A DNA stretch of 64,000 nucleotides from Okeania sp. SIO3I5 (GCF_010672085.1 NZ_JAAHHT010000031.1:1-64000), one strand, 5' to 3'. Numbered from the stretch's first letter, positions 26,629-35,860 are shown. Program-made: numbers and translations. The notes: a model not told the origin generated them from the letters alone.

Positions 26629-27585
26629 ATGGCTAAAATGGGAATATCTCAATTAAACATTCCTGGGAGGGAAAAGATTATGATAGAGACAGAATTTTTG
26701 GAGGATTTTAGTCGTTCTCTATTTCTAGAAAAGGTAAGTGGAGATGCTGAAGAATATAGATGTTTTGTTGGATTACGTTTGGACCCGAAAAACTATTTTT
26801 TAGAGAATAAAAGAAGCAGGCGATATGAGAATACGGAACACGAGCGAGACTGCCAAGATATTGCTACTTTGATGACAGCTAGAAATTTTCCTCAAGGCGA
26901 TATCCAGAAAACTCAAAAAACTGTTATTGAGGAAATAGTTAATCTATACAAAGTTGAACTTGAAAGCGATAAACAAGATAGTCAAAGTTGGATAAATGTA
27001 AAGCGGGGGCAAAGAGGAATTTGGCAGCAAGTTTATGATTGGTTGTGGAAGTATAAGTTTCCTCGGTGGGAACTCGATCACCTATTTTGGGAACCTTTAA
27101 AGCATAAAACTTCTGGTTTAGATTGGATAAAAATCAGGAGTAATACCAAGGTGAGAAACTGGGAAATACCTGTTATTGAACCTGAACTTTTGCCTGTAGG
27201 GGAACCACTTTGGATTTCGATTCAACTACCACCAGAACATGATTATTTGTTGTTACTTTATCGGGGTTTGACTCAACAGTGTTTTTTGTGCCCTTCCTAT
27301 ATTTTTGCTCCCGAATATAAACTTTCAGATAATAAGATTTTAATGCCACAAAGGGAGTCTTTTTGGTATCAGAAAAATCAAGATGGCATGAAGTTGACTA
27401 CGCCAGGAACTCAGGAGTTTGTGGCGATCGCTCTCAAAGAAGTTCTAGATTTGGATTGGTTAAAACCGAGGCGAGAGGAACCTGTTGTTGCTTGGACGAG
27501 CGATCGCTTGACTCAGCTTTCGCAGTGGTTAGATGATAACCCCAATAGTTGGCAGGGTTGTTATCAGCAGTTTACGGTAGCGTAG
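26629..27585 (+). CDS. DUF4384-like protein, partner of the CHAT gene
   Basis: A 318-aa protein. The C-terminal 140 residues resemble the DUF4384 beta-sandwich found beside cyanobacterial CHAT/caspase genes: VGEPLWISIQLPPEHDYLLL, a Cys pair in QQCFLCPS, LSDNKILMPQRESFWY and TTPGTQEFVAIAL. The N-terminal half is unfamiliar (DFSRSLFLEKVSGDAEEYRC…). The start may be Met18 (26680), preceded by GGGAGG at a good distance, rather than the first ATG. It sits 124 nt before the TPR-CHAT gene, same strand, with a short tandem repeat between them. I infer a two-gene signalling unit; the function is unknown. Confidence 0.7.
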   Translation: MAKMGISQLNIPGREKIMIETEFLEDFSRSLFLEKVSGDAEEYRCFVGLRLDPKNYFLENKRSRRYENTEHERDCQDIATLMTARNFPQGDIQKTQKTVIEEIVNLYKVELESDKQDSQSWINVKRGQRGIWQQVYDWLWKYKFPRWELDHLFWEPLKHKTSGLDWIKIRSNTKVRNWEIPVIEPELLPVGEPLWISIQLPPEHDYLLLLYRGLTQQCFLCPSYIFAPEYKLSDNKILMPQRESFWYQKNQDGMKLTTPGTQEFVAIALKEVLDLDWLKPRREEPVVAWTSDRLTQLSQWLDDNPNSWQGCYQQFTVA

Positions 27586-27589
27586 GTTG

Positions 27590-27725
27590 GGTTGAGGGTA
27601 GCTCACACGGATTATGGCACGGATAGCTCACACAGATTATGGCACGGATAGCTCACACAGATTATGCCACGGATACACGGATTATGGCACGGATAGCTCA
27701 CACAGATTATGCCACGGATACACGG
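27590..27725. repeat. short tandem repeat overlapping the CHAT gene start
   Basis: Units of CACGGATAGCTCACACA plus GATTATGGCAC are repeated about four times, with two shorter GCCACGGATACACGGATTAT units. The array runs to about 27737 and supplies the first ten or so codons of the next gene. Confidence 0.75.
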
Positions 27726-29952
27726 ATTATGGCACGGAGAAGCTAATTCCCTAGGTGGTTTGGGCAATTCCTACCACTTCCTAGGGCAGTACGAGCGGGC
27801 TATTGAATATCACCAACAGTATTTAACCATTGCTAGGGAAATCAAAGACCGCCAAGGAGAAAGTGTTTCTCTGGGCAACTTGGGCAGCGACTACCACTCC
27901 CTAGGTCAGTACGAGCGGGCCATTGAATATCACCAACAGCATTTAACCATTGCCAGGGAAATCAAAGACCGCCAAGGAGAAGCTAATTCCCTCAACAGTT
28001 TGGGCCTTGCGCACCAAGAGTTAGGTCAGACTAAAGAAGCTATTCAAGCTTTCCAAGCTAGCCTGACAATAGCAACTCCCGAAACTATGCCCGATAGTTG
28101 CATCGCAGCCGGAAACAACTTAGGCAAAACCCACTGTACTCAGGGTAACTGGGAACTCGCCATTACAGGTTATCAACCTGCCATTGAAGCTATCGAACTC
28201 ACTCACAATTCCTCCCTCACCGACGATCGCTGTAAACAAATCCTCGAAAACTACCTGGGTGTCTATGATAAAACTGTGCAATGCTACATCAAGTTGGAAC
28301 AATACGAAAAAGCCCTCGAATATGCCGATCGCTCTCGTTCCCGTTTCCTTGCCGACCTCTTCCACAACAAAGACCTCCACTCCAAAGGCGACATCTCGCC
28401 CCAGGTTCAAGAGTATCTCGACTTACAACAGCAAATTGATGGCCTCCGGTTTGTCTCCCCTTCTGATGGCATGATGGGAGAACGTTTATCTACTATCGCC
28501 TCCCCCGAAGCTAAACGAGAAAAAATCAGACAGTTAGGAGCCACAAAACAGCAAATTTTGGAAAATATTCGTCGTGAAAATCCAGAATTAGCGGCACAAC
28601 TCCAACCCACTCCTTTGAGTTTCCAGAAGATACAGCGGTTAATTCCTGATCGCAAAACTGCCTTGCTCAACTTCTACAGCACTAATGAAGATACCTTTAT
28701 TTTTATCCTGCGCTATCCTAATACTGGGGAGAGGTCAGTCGCCTGCTATATCTGCAAAGGGGAAGGTTACAAAAACCTACAAAAATGGATTTGGCAAACC
28801 TGGCTCAACTCCTACATTAATATCAAAAACTCCAAATTCATAGTCATCGCCCCACTTCTCAACTGCAAACCAGAAGATATCGAAACCATTGAAACTACCA
28901 ACACTGCTGCTTTAGTCACATTAACCGATGGTTCTCAAAAAACTATTAATATAAGCCAAGAATTCCTCAAACAAACTCGCAAAAAACGCGACCAACTCCA
29001 GAAAGAATGGCAAAACCAAATGGAACCCACCCTCGCCGAACTCTCCCAACGTCTCCAACTCCAGCAACTCATCGACAACCATCTCCAAGACATCGAAGAG
29101 TTAATCATTGTACCGCACCTAAACCTACACCAAATTCCATTCGCCGCCCTTCCCATCTCCCCAAAAGTGGCAGAAAACCCAGAAACCACTGCCCCAGTTC
29201 TCCAAACTGCCGGACAAACCCGCGACTACCGAAATATTGCTGGTATAGATGATACCTCGGACACCAAACCAACCCCACCTAAATATATAGATAACAATGA
29301 ATATCTGAGCGATCGCTTCCGCATCCGAGTAGTACCCAGTTGCCAAATACTCGACTTCTGCCACCAACGAGAAGCGATCGCCACCAAAACCGTCGGCATT
29401 GTCGAAAACACCACAGGAGACCTACACTTCACCCCAGAAGAATGTCGTAAACTTGCCGAACTCTACAAAGTTCCCCCAGAGCGCCACTTAAAAGAAGAAA
29501 AAGCCACCATTGCCAACTACCTCAAACTTGCGCAACAAGTAAACGTTCTCCACTCTAGTCATCACGCCAGCTCAAACCTCAGCAACGCCCTAGAGTCTGG
29601 GTTGCGACTATCTGACGGCACATTAGACTTAGCGAACCTATACATTCAGAGTTTTCCTCAACTTTCAGAAGTCTTTCTTTCCTGCTGCGAAACGAATTTC
29701 ACCCTCTCTGAAATCACCGATGATGTACTAACATTAGCGGGAGGTTTCCTGACAGCAGGAGCGCGGAGTGTAGTCAGTACATTGTGGTCAGTGCAAGACG
29801 ACTCCACGGCAGAGTTTTGCGAGTTATATTATCAATTCCGCAACCAGGGAGAAACCAGCCCGGAAGCATTAAGAAAAGCACAATTTGAACTCCGGAAAAT
29901 TCCACGTTTCAACCATCCCTATTATTGGGCGGCATTTGTTTCCCAGGGTTAG
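27709..29952 (+). CDS. TPR-CHAT protease-like protein
   Basis: A 747-aa protein. The N-terminal tetratricopeptide repeats (GNSYHFLGQYERAIEYHQQ and two close copies, residues about 15-160) lead to a helical middle and a C-terminal CHAT domain (about 450-747), a caspase relative. The catalytic pair is visible as His618 in VLHSSHHASS and Cys659/660 in VFLSCCETN, with LASGGFLTAGARSVV-like LAGGFLTAGARSVVSTLWSV after it. CHAT proteins are TPR-regulated cysteine proteases used in conflict and death pathways. The first codons (MPRIHGLWHG) come from the tandem repeat and the TPR series begins abruptly, so the original 5' end has probably been lost or replaced. Its neighbour at 26629 is a likely partner. 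Confidence 0.88.
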   Translation: MPRIHGLWHGEANSLGGLGNSYHFLGQYERAIEYHQQYLTIAREIKDRQGESVSLGNLGSDYHSLGQYERAIEYHQQHLTIAREIKDRQGEANSLNSLGLAHQELGQTKEAIQAFQASLTIATPETMPDSCIAAGNNLGKTHCTQGNWELAITGYQPAIEAIELTHNSSLTDDRCKQILENYLGVYDKTVQCYIKLEQYEKALEYADRSRSRFLADLFHNKDLHSKGDISPQVQEYLDLQQQIDGLRFVSPSDGMMGERLSTIASPEAKREKIRQLGATKQQILENIRRENPELAAQLQPTPLSFQKIQRLIPDRKTALLNFYSTNEDTFIFILRYPNTGERSVACYICKGEGYKNLQKWIWQTWLNSYINIKNSKFIVIAPLLNCKPEDIETIETTNTAALVTLTDGSQKTINISQEFLKQTRKKRDQLQKEWQNQMEPTLAELSQRLQLQQLIDNHLQDIEELIIVPHLNLHQIPFAALPISPKVAENPETTAPVLQTAGQTRDYRNIAGIDDTSDTKPTPPKYIDNNEYLSDRFRIRVVPSCQILDFCHQREAIATKTVGIVENTTGDLHFTPEECRKLAELYKVPPERHLKEEKATIANYLKLAQQVNVLHSSHHASSNLSNALESGLRLSDGTLDLANLYIQSFPQLSEVFLSCCETNFTLSEITDDVLTLAGGFLTAGARSVVSTLWSVQDDSTAEFCELYYQFRNQGETSPEALRKAQFELRKIPRFNHPYYWAAFVSQG

Positions 29953-29957
29953 TTAAG

Positions 29958-30066
29958 GTGTGGGAGGTGTGGGAGGTGTGGGGAGTGTGGGAAGTGTGGG
30001 AAGTGTGGGAGGTGTGGGAGGTGTGGGAGGTGTGGGAGGTGTGGGAGGTGTGGGAGGTGTGGGAGA
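29958..30066. repeat. 9-bp minisatellite (GTGTGGGAG)n
   Basis: About twelve units of GTGTGGGAG or GTGTGGGAA directly after the CHAT stop codon. The same nonamer, or its complement CACACCTCC, recurs near 1510, 17160-17230, 36200-36290, 46610-46680 and 55275. Because the period is a multiple of three, it leaves spurious open frames on both strands. Confidence 0.9.
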
Positions 30067-31024
30067 AGTAGGTTGGGTTAAGCGACAGCGCAACCAAACA
30101 CGAACCCAAATAATCAGGCAAGAAGTAGTGGACCGACACACCTTAAATGGTGCATTAGATGCGAAGTGTGGGGAGGGTGGGAAGTGTGGTCCGGGTGGGG
30201 AGAAAAAGACACCTGGAAACAAAAATAAGAGTGCACAGTTTTAGCTGTGTCAGTCTAGTAGGTTGAGTATAATTTAGAATTCAGAATTTAGAAGTGAGTA
30301 GGTTGGGTTAAGCGACAGCGCAACCCAACACAAACCCAAATAATCAGGCAAGAAGTAGGTTGAGTATAATTTGGAATTCAGAATTCATATCATGTCCGGT
30401 AGCATCGTTTGTGTATAGAGTTAAGTCACAACTGGAAGAAACCCTCCTGACTCCTGTACGGACGTTGCATAACAAAAATGCGAACGTCCCTACCTCCTGA
30501 CTCCTCCATTTTTATTTATAACTATTCAACCGGACATGATATCAGAAGTGATATAGAATCCGGTTATATAGTATATGTTCATTATTAAATCGGACAATCG
30601 GACCATCTCCCCCAACAATACACTCTTGTATTCAACTGGATTTGATATTACTCCTTACTCCTTACTCCTTACTCCTTACTCATTACTCATTACTCATTAC
30701 TCATTACTCCTCAGTAATACGATAACTAATTACCCGGATTCTATATGAGTAGGTTGGGTTAAGCGACAGCGCAACCCAACACAAACCCAAATAATCAGGC
30801 AAGAAGTAGGTTGAGTATAATTTAGAATTCAGAATTCAGAATTCTAAATTCTGAATTCAGTGAGTAGTGGACTGTTTCAGCTAAAATAGTGCATTAGAGA
30901 GTAGGAGAGTAGGGGAGAAAGATTGTTGTTGGGTTACCGTTCCCTACCGGACGCTACCCGAACGGGATCTTGCTACGTTATACTTCTTAATCCGTATATC
31001 TGTGGCATAATCCGTGTGAGCAAA
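30067..31024. other. repeat-filled spacer
   Basis: It holds three copies of a TAGGTTGGGTTAAGCGACAG unit (30067, 30300 and 30750), a family-A MITE (30387-30542), a related decayed element (GATATAGAATCCGG ... CTGGATTTGATAT, about 30546-30650), an ACTCCTTACTCCTT run and TAGAATTCAGAATT repeats. No gene was seen in this stretch of nearly 1 kb. Confidence 0.6.
30387..30542. mobile_element. MITE family A, copy 3
   Basis: The ends are ATATCATGTCCGGTAGCATC and CCGGACATGATAT. The interior is nearly the same as copy 1 at 863-1036, including the GTACGGACGTTGCATAAC insertion, but lacks the TTTCATGTCGCGCAGCGAA segment of copy 1. Confidence 0.8.
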
Positions 31025-31750
31025 TCAACCCAACCTACTTCTTTTTAACTGTGGTTTCTTAGCAGGAGGTTTTTTTGTAGTCGCGATCGCCAATACTCCC
31101 ACTACCCTAATACCTCCTTTGCGCAAAACCTCTATGGCAGAATTCACTGTTGCACCAGTTGTATAAATATCATCTACCAACAAAACGGAAACGCGGGGAC
31201 GACGGTTACGCAAATCTTTCCCCACTACAAAAGCATCCTTTACCGTTTCCAACCTCTCCCCACGAGACAAACCAAATAATGCCTGGGTTTGCTTCACCCT
31301 TGCCAAACCATTTCGCCGTATCTGCAAACCTGTTGCTTCACAAAAACTATTGGCCAATAGTTCCGCCTGATTAAAACCTCGTTCCCTCTGCTTTTTTTTG
31401 TGCATGGGAATGGGTACAACTACCACTTTGTCAAGGTTTGCTACAGAGGAAGCTAACCACCCATCCGCTAACCAATATCCCAGAGGTCTTGCTATTTGGG
31501 GGTTATCTTCATATTTCATGGCAGCGATCGCTCGTTTGAGAGTATCTTTATATTGACCCCAAATGAATACGGGTATTTCTCCTGGAAATATTTCTCCTCC
31601 ATTAGGAAATTGACAGCGCCAAACTTGTTTTTCGCAATATTGACAAAGCTCTCTGTCTGCCGATCGCTGACAAAGAGGACAGTTAGGTTTAAGAAATATA
31701 TTTAGAAACGGTTTAAGGATTTTTTTCCAGATAAATTTAATAATTTTCAT
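31025..31750 (-). CDS. comF: ComF-family phosphoribosyltransferase-like protein
   Basis: A 241-aa protein with the ComF plan: an N-terminal four-Cys zinc finger (CPLC ... CQYC), a central VVPIPMHKKKQRERGFNQAELLA, and a type I phosphoribosyltransferase fold with the PRPP loop VLLVDDIYTTGAT near the C-terminus. ComF is needed for late steps of natural transformation in many bacteria, and most cyanobacteria keep it. The gene is cytoplasmic, probably with a membrane-associated DNA-uptake machine. The C-terminus is Lys-rich (TTKKPPAKKPQLKRSRLG). No other competence gene is in the window. Confidence 0.93.
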   Translation of the reverse strand: MKIIKFIWKKILKPFLNIFLKPNCPLCQRSADRELCQYCEKQVWRCQFPNGGEIFPGEIPVFIWGQYKDTLKRAIAAMKYEDNPQIARPLGYWLADGWLASSVANLDKVVVVPIPMHKKKQRERGFNQAELLANSFCEATGLQIRRNGLARVKQTQALFGLSRGERLETVKDAFVVGKDLRNRRPRVSVLLVDDIYTTGATVNSAIEVLRKGGIRVVGVLAIATTKKPPAKKPQLKRSRLG

Positions 31751-32267
31751 TTCAGTTTTTAGAGAGGGAACAGGGAGTCATTTCAGTTATCAGTTAGCCT
31801 CATAAGGTCGTAACTGCGTTAACAGTTATCAGTTATCAGTGAACCTCCGACTAAACTCGGAGGCTTGAAATACTGAATTAAATATTTTTTTCATCCCCTT
31901 GAAAGGGAAGGCTAATAACCTCATTTTTTGGTAAATAAGATGTATAATTAATGCCTGCTTATAAACTTATGATTTATCAGTTTTCAGTACCTCAAATCTG
32001 AATTAGGAGGCTACTAAAATATATTTTTTTTCAAGATTGACTTGTTTTTATCTGATAAAAATAAGCTTTTTATTTAAAGCTAAATTTAAAAAAGTAGTTA
32101 TTGACAAATCTGTTATTCTTGCCTTTAGGCTCAGATTTTATAACACACATAAATTTAAAAAAATCAGCTTTTTTATATACTGCTATTGACCTATTTTTTT
32201 GTTGTATTCCATGACTTTAGCAATATTTTATGAAATTAGTATAGCATGAGAAGACTATTTAGTGATA

Positions 32268-32660
32268 AAATCAGAGTTAAGCTAAAAAATCAGGTCTCAA
32301 GCATCCTGTTTTTAGGGCATTAAAAAAGTAAATTTCAGTATTTCAACCCTCTAGGTTAAGCCAGAGGTAATGAGAACTGATAACTGATAACTGAAAAAGA
32401 GTTAAGCTAAAAAATCAGGTCTCAAGCATCCTGTTTTTAGGGCATTAAAAAAGTAAACTTCAATATTTCAACCCTCTAGGTTAAGCCAGAGGTAATGAGA
32501 ACTGATAACTGATAACGGAAAAAGAGTTAAGCCAAAAAATCAGGTCTCAAGCATCCCCTTTTAAGGGAATAAAAAAAGTAAATTTCAGTATTTCAAGCCT
32601 CTCAATTCAACCAGAGGTACTGATAACTGATGTAGTGACACAACGCGCGTTGTGTCACTA
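32268..32660. repeat. 125-bp tandem repeat, 3 copies
   Basis: The marker GAGTTAAGCTAAAAAATCAG begins at 32274, 32399 and 32524. Each unit has CAGGTCTCAAGCATC, a CCTCT...AGAGG fold-back and the GATAACTGATAACTGA tail common to spacers of this genome. The array ends about 30 bp before the PEP-synthase-like gene. Confidence 0.85.
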
Positions 32661-32661
32661 C
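32632..32661. promoter_or_regulatory. perfect 30-bp palindrome upstream of the PEP-synthase-like gene
   Basis: GTAGTGACACAACGC followed at once by its exact reverse complement. It lies 29 bp before the GTG start at 32691 and splits a GATAACTGA / CTAACTGATAACTGA repeat, so it looks inserted. It could be an operator for a dimeric regulator, a cruciform, or a mobile palindrome. Only the symmetry is certain. Confidence 0.6.
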
Positions 32662-32690
32662 TAACTGATAACTGAAAAAGTAATAGTTTT

Positions 32691-35285
32691 GTGTATAATT
32701 TTTACTGGCTAAATCAACTTCAATCATCAGACTGGAAGACAGTGGGAGAAAAAGCTTTTTATTTAGCTAACCTCATGGATAAAGGTTATCCAATTAATCC
32801 TGGTTTTGTCATTCCAGCAAATAGCTTTTGGCAATTTTTGCAACATATTGATTGGTCAGATCCTTTATTAGCTGATTTCCCTCATTCTTCTTTACATTTT
32901 AATATTAATGACTATCAACAATTACAACAAATTTCTCAATCAATCAACTATTATATCCTTGATACTGACTTACCATTCGAGTTAGTCTCATCTTTGGAAT
33001 CTGCAATTAATAATTTTAATGCTGAAGTATTAATTTTTCAGCCTTATTTAGCTTCTCCTAATTTCGAAACTTTTGGGATATTAGAACCAATAATTTGTGA
33101 AGCTATATCGGTAGAATTTCTCCAAGGAATTAAACAAGTATGGTCAGAAATATTTAAAGCTAAAAGTTTATTCTATTGGCATAGCCACCAAATTGATATT
33201 CAACAACTTCAACCAGTAGTTTTAGTACAACCTTTACAGTCGGCGATCGCTTCAGGAACTATTCAAATCTTTGCAGATAGTTGGGAAATTCAAGTAACTT
33301 ATGGTTTAGGAATATCTATTGAGCTGGGGCAAATTATCCCCGACTCTTATCTAATTTCTCCTGAAAATTGCACTATACAAGACAAAAAATTAGGTAATAA
33401 AATCATAGCTTATAATCTTGATACAACTATTACAAAAGTCAGCTATACCAATACATGGCAAGAAGTTTATCATACTCAAATGCCTATTCCCGATACCTTA
33501 CCAGCACTGCAAGCTTTTTTATTGCCAGAAGATGTACAAAAAGAATTTGCTTTACCAGATAAACACCTACAATTATTAATTGAATTAACTCAGAAAATAA
33601 CAAAGAATTTACCGACTAATTTTTGTTTTAAATGGAGTTTATTTAAAAGTGACAGTGACGCTGAACCTCAACTATTAATTACCGATTTTAAGAAGCTACC
33701 AAAAGACTATCAAAATTTAGAAAAGTTACCTAGTTCGACAACAGAAGAAAAACAATCTATAGGACTTACGCAGAAATATGATTTATCCACAAAATTTCCT
33801 GATATGAAAAACAATAATCAGGGCAAGAAACCCGGTTTTTTGTTTGAATCTATTGAAAATATTGATGTTCCTATCATTAAAGGTATAGCAGCATCAGCAG
33901 GAAAAGTAACAGCTAAAGCTGTAGTTATTCAGGGTTTAACTCCACAATTAGAAGAATTTCCTGAAGGAGCAATTTTAGTTGTATCGGCAATTATTTCTAG
34001 TTATTTGCCATTACTAAAAAATGCTTCTGGAATTATTTCTGAACAAGGTGGTATTACAAGTCATGCTGCAATTTTAGCTAGAGAACTTGGGATTCCTGCT
34101 ATTGTCGGAGCTACCAATTCTACTCAGATAATTGAAACAGGTAACTATTTATTAGTTAATGGCAATAATGGAGAAGTACATCTGGTGAAAGAACAGACAA
34201 ATAATCCCAAAAAACCGGATATAGAAGTAACAGAAAATTCTCTTCATTCTCAAAACTTCTTTCCCATTGGTACTAAATTATTTGTGAATATTAGTCAAAT
34301 TAATTCAATTAAAAAAGCTCAAGGTTTACCTATAGATGGAGTAGGATTATTACGCTCGGAATTAATGGCAATTGAACTGTTAGAAAATCATCATCCTTTA
34401 TGGTGGATAAAACAAGGTCGTCAATCAGAATTAATAAATTTAATGGTGCAGCGTCTAACTCAATTTGCTGCTGCTTTTGCTCCTAAACCAGTTTTTTACC
34501 GTTCCCTTGATTTGGGGTTATTTAATTCTAGTTATCAAGAAAAAACTTTAACTGAAGAAATGGAACAATTACCGCTAAATTCTTCTAGCGATCGAGGTAA
34601 TCAGTATAGTCAAAATATTCATCCTCAAAATCTAGGTCAAGAATTAAATTTTTCCCATCAAACTAATTCTGATCATCCCATCTTAGGACAACATGGCACA
34701 TTTAGTTATATGTTAGAACCGAGTTTACTAGATTTAGAAATAAATATCTTATCTGAAGTACATAAATTAGGTTACAGTAACGTTCATTCAATCTTGCCGT
34801 TTGTACGCTCTGTAGAAGAATTTCAATTTTGTCGGAGTCGAATAGAAACAAAATGGCAGAATAAACCAAATCATTTTCAAATTTGGATTATGGCAGAAGT
34901 ACCATCAGTTATATTCTTATTACCTGAATATGTAAAAGCAGGCGTACAAGGTATTGCTATTGGCACTAATGATTTAACTCAATTATTGTTAGGTGTAGAC
35001 CGAGAAAAAGCAGAAATGAAAAATGTTTTTAATGCTCGTCATCCAGCAGTAATGAAAGCAATTCAGCAATTAATTTCTCAGGCTAAAATTGCTGGAATTC
35101 CTTGTTCTATTTGTGGAGATGCTCCTGCTTTATACCCAGAAATAATAGATGATTTAATTCGGTGGGGTATTACTTCCATTTCTGTTAATGTGAATGCTGT
35201 TGAACAGACTTATCAAGCGATCGCTCGTGCCGAACAACGTTTGATATTAGAAGTAGCTCGTAGTGGAGTGGGGAAGCAGGAATAA
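32691..35285 (+). CDS. PEP synthase/PPDK-like protein with degenerate ATP-grasp domain
   Basis: An 864-aa protein, start GTG. The N-terminal ATP-grasp part is recognisable (VGEKAFYLANLMDKGYPINP, GFVIPANSFWQFL, VVLVQPLQSAIASGTIQIF), but the usual V-R-S-S-A-x-x-E-D ATP loop is missing. The middle His domain is intact, with the phospho-His in GGITSHAAILARELG (His458). The PEP/pyruvate barrel is intact: GVGLLRSELM, a FYRSLDLG strand, IMAEVPSVIFLL, IAIGTNDLTQLLLGVDRE and the catalytic Cys in CSICGDAP. A repeat-family-F copy is read through in frame between the first two domains (residues about 357-384). It may be a PEP synthase with altered nucleotide use or a diverged paralogue; normal PEP synthesis is not assured. 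Confidence 0.8.
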   Translation: MYNFYWLNQLQSSDWKTVGEKAFYLANLMDKGYPINPGFVIPANSFWQFLQHIDWSDPLLADFPHSSLHFNINDYQQLQQISQSINYYILDTDLPFELVSSLESAINNFNAEVLIFQPYLASPNFETFGILEPIICEAISVEFLQGIKQVWSEIFKAKSLFYWHSHQIDIQQLQPVVLVQPLQSAIASGTIQIFADSWEIQVTYGLGISIELGQIIPDSYLISPENCTIQDKKLGNKIIAYNLDTTITKVSYTNTWQEVYHTQMPIPDTLPALQAFLLPEDVQKEFALPDKHLQLLIELTQKITKNLPTNFCFKWSLFKSDSDAEPQLLITDFKKLPKDYQNLEKLPSSTTEEKQSIGLTQKYDLSTKFPDMKNNNQGKKPGFLFESIENIDVPIIKGIAASAGKVTAKAVVIQGLTPQLEEFPEGAILVVSAIISSYLPLLKNASGIISEQGGITSHAAILARELGIPAIVGATNSTQIIETGNYLLVNGNNGEVHLVKEQTNNPKKPDIEVTENSLHSQNFFPIGTKLFVNISQINSIKKAQGLPIDGVGLLRSELMAIELLENHHPLWWIKQGRQSELINLMVQRLTQFAAAFAPKPVFYRSLDLGLFNSSYQEKTLTEEMEQLPLNSSSDRGNQYSQNIHPQNLGQELNFSHQTNSDHPILGQHGTFSYMLEPSLLDLEINILSEVHKLGYSNVHSILPFVRSVEEFQFCRSRIETKWQNKPNHFQIWIMAEVPSVIFLLPEYVKAGVQGIAIGTNDLTQLLLGVDREKAEMKNVFNARHPAVMKAIQQLISQAKIAGIPCSICGDAPALYPEIIDDLIRWGITSISVNVNAVEQTYQAIARAEQRLILEVARSGVGKQE
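33760..33841. repeat. repeat family F inside a coding sequence
   Basis: AGGACTTACGCAGAAA on the left and AAGAAACCCGGTTTTT on the right match the ends of the spacer copies at 6391 and 13586. The reading frame of the PEP-synthase-like gene passes through without a stop (GLTQKYDLSTK ... GKKPGFLF) and falls between the ATP-grasp-like and His domains. Confidence 0.75.
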
Positions 35286-35374
35286 AGTATTAGTAGGTTG
35301 GGTTGAGGTAACGAAACCCAACATCAACTATGGTCGAATAAAAGTTTCATTTTGGTACTATTAAAGTTTGTTTT

Positions 35375-35571
35375 TTCCGTTCAGCAGCATAGCTTATACA
35401 AGCCAAAATATCCTGCGCGTGTTAAATAGGGGAAATCTTCTAATAATTCTTCATAAGTCATTCCCGCAGCTAGATAAGAAAGTACATCATAAACAGTTAT
35501 TATCATACCTCGAATACAAGGTTTACCACTGCGTTTTCCTGGTTCAATAGTAATAATATTTTATTCTAACA
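35375..35571 (-). pseudogene. broken DUF433 antitoxin-like gene
   Basis: The minus strand reads NIITIEPGKRSGKPCIRGMI, then TVYDVLSYLAAGMTYEELLE and DFPYLTR, the standard DUF433 (VapB-like antitoxin) sequence. After that it shifts frame near 35412-35417; removing one base restores EDILACISYAAERKKQTLI to a stop. No ATG is present, because a TAA stands just before the first Asn. It is a dead gene with lost start and frameshift. No DUF5615 PIN-like toxin partner is left beside it. Confidence 0.8.
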
Positions 35572-35639
35572 TGACATATTTATTTGACAGATTAGGATAA
35601 TTTTATTTTACACAAATTCAAGGATTTTCTAACTATTTT

Positions 35640-35835
35640 AATTTCTCAGGACTTACGCAGTACCGCTATATATGGTGTATATATCCAGAATAATCAGGAC
35701 TTACGCTTCCCCGCTATATATGGCGTATTGTTTGGTCAATATTCCCAATATCCCCACTATAATTAGTGCCCTTGCGTAAGTCCTGATAATGCTAGATATT
35801 CCCACTACAATTAGTACAGTTGCGTAAGTCCTGTT
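35640..35835. repeat. repeat family F cluster
   Basis: AGGACTTACGCA occurs at about 35648, AGGACTTACGCT at 35697, and the reverse complement TGCGTAAGTCCTG at about 35773 and 35820. The TATATATGGCGTAT and CCCACTATAATTAGT segments between them are duplicated. Confidence 0.7.
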
Positions 35836-35860
35836 TCTCTTTTTCTTGAGGGTGATTCCT

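Larger units (their letters stand above)
31751..32690. other. spacer with tandem repeat and palindrome
   Basis: The left part (31751-32260) is AT-rich, with a fold-back around CTCCGACTAAACTCGGAGG (31848-31866). The right part holds a 125-bp tandem repeat (32268-32660) and a perfect palindrome (32632-32661). No gene was seen. Confidence 0.6.

Noticed and set aside
29909-30244. Repetitive proteins on both strands after the CHAT gene
   Set aside because: Pure translation of the (GTGTGGGAG)n run and adjacent repeats, overlapping a real gene end.
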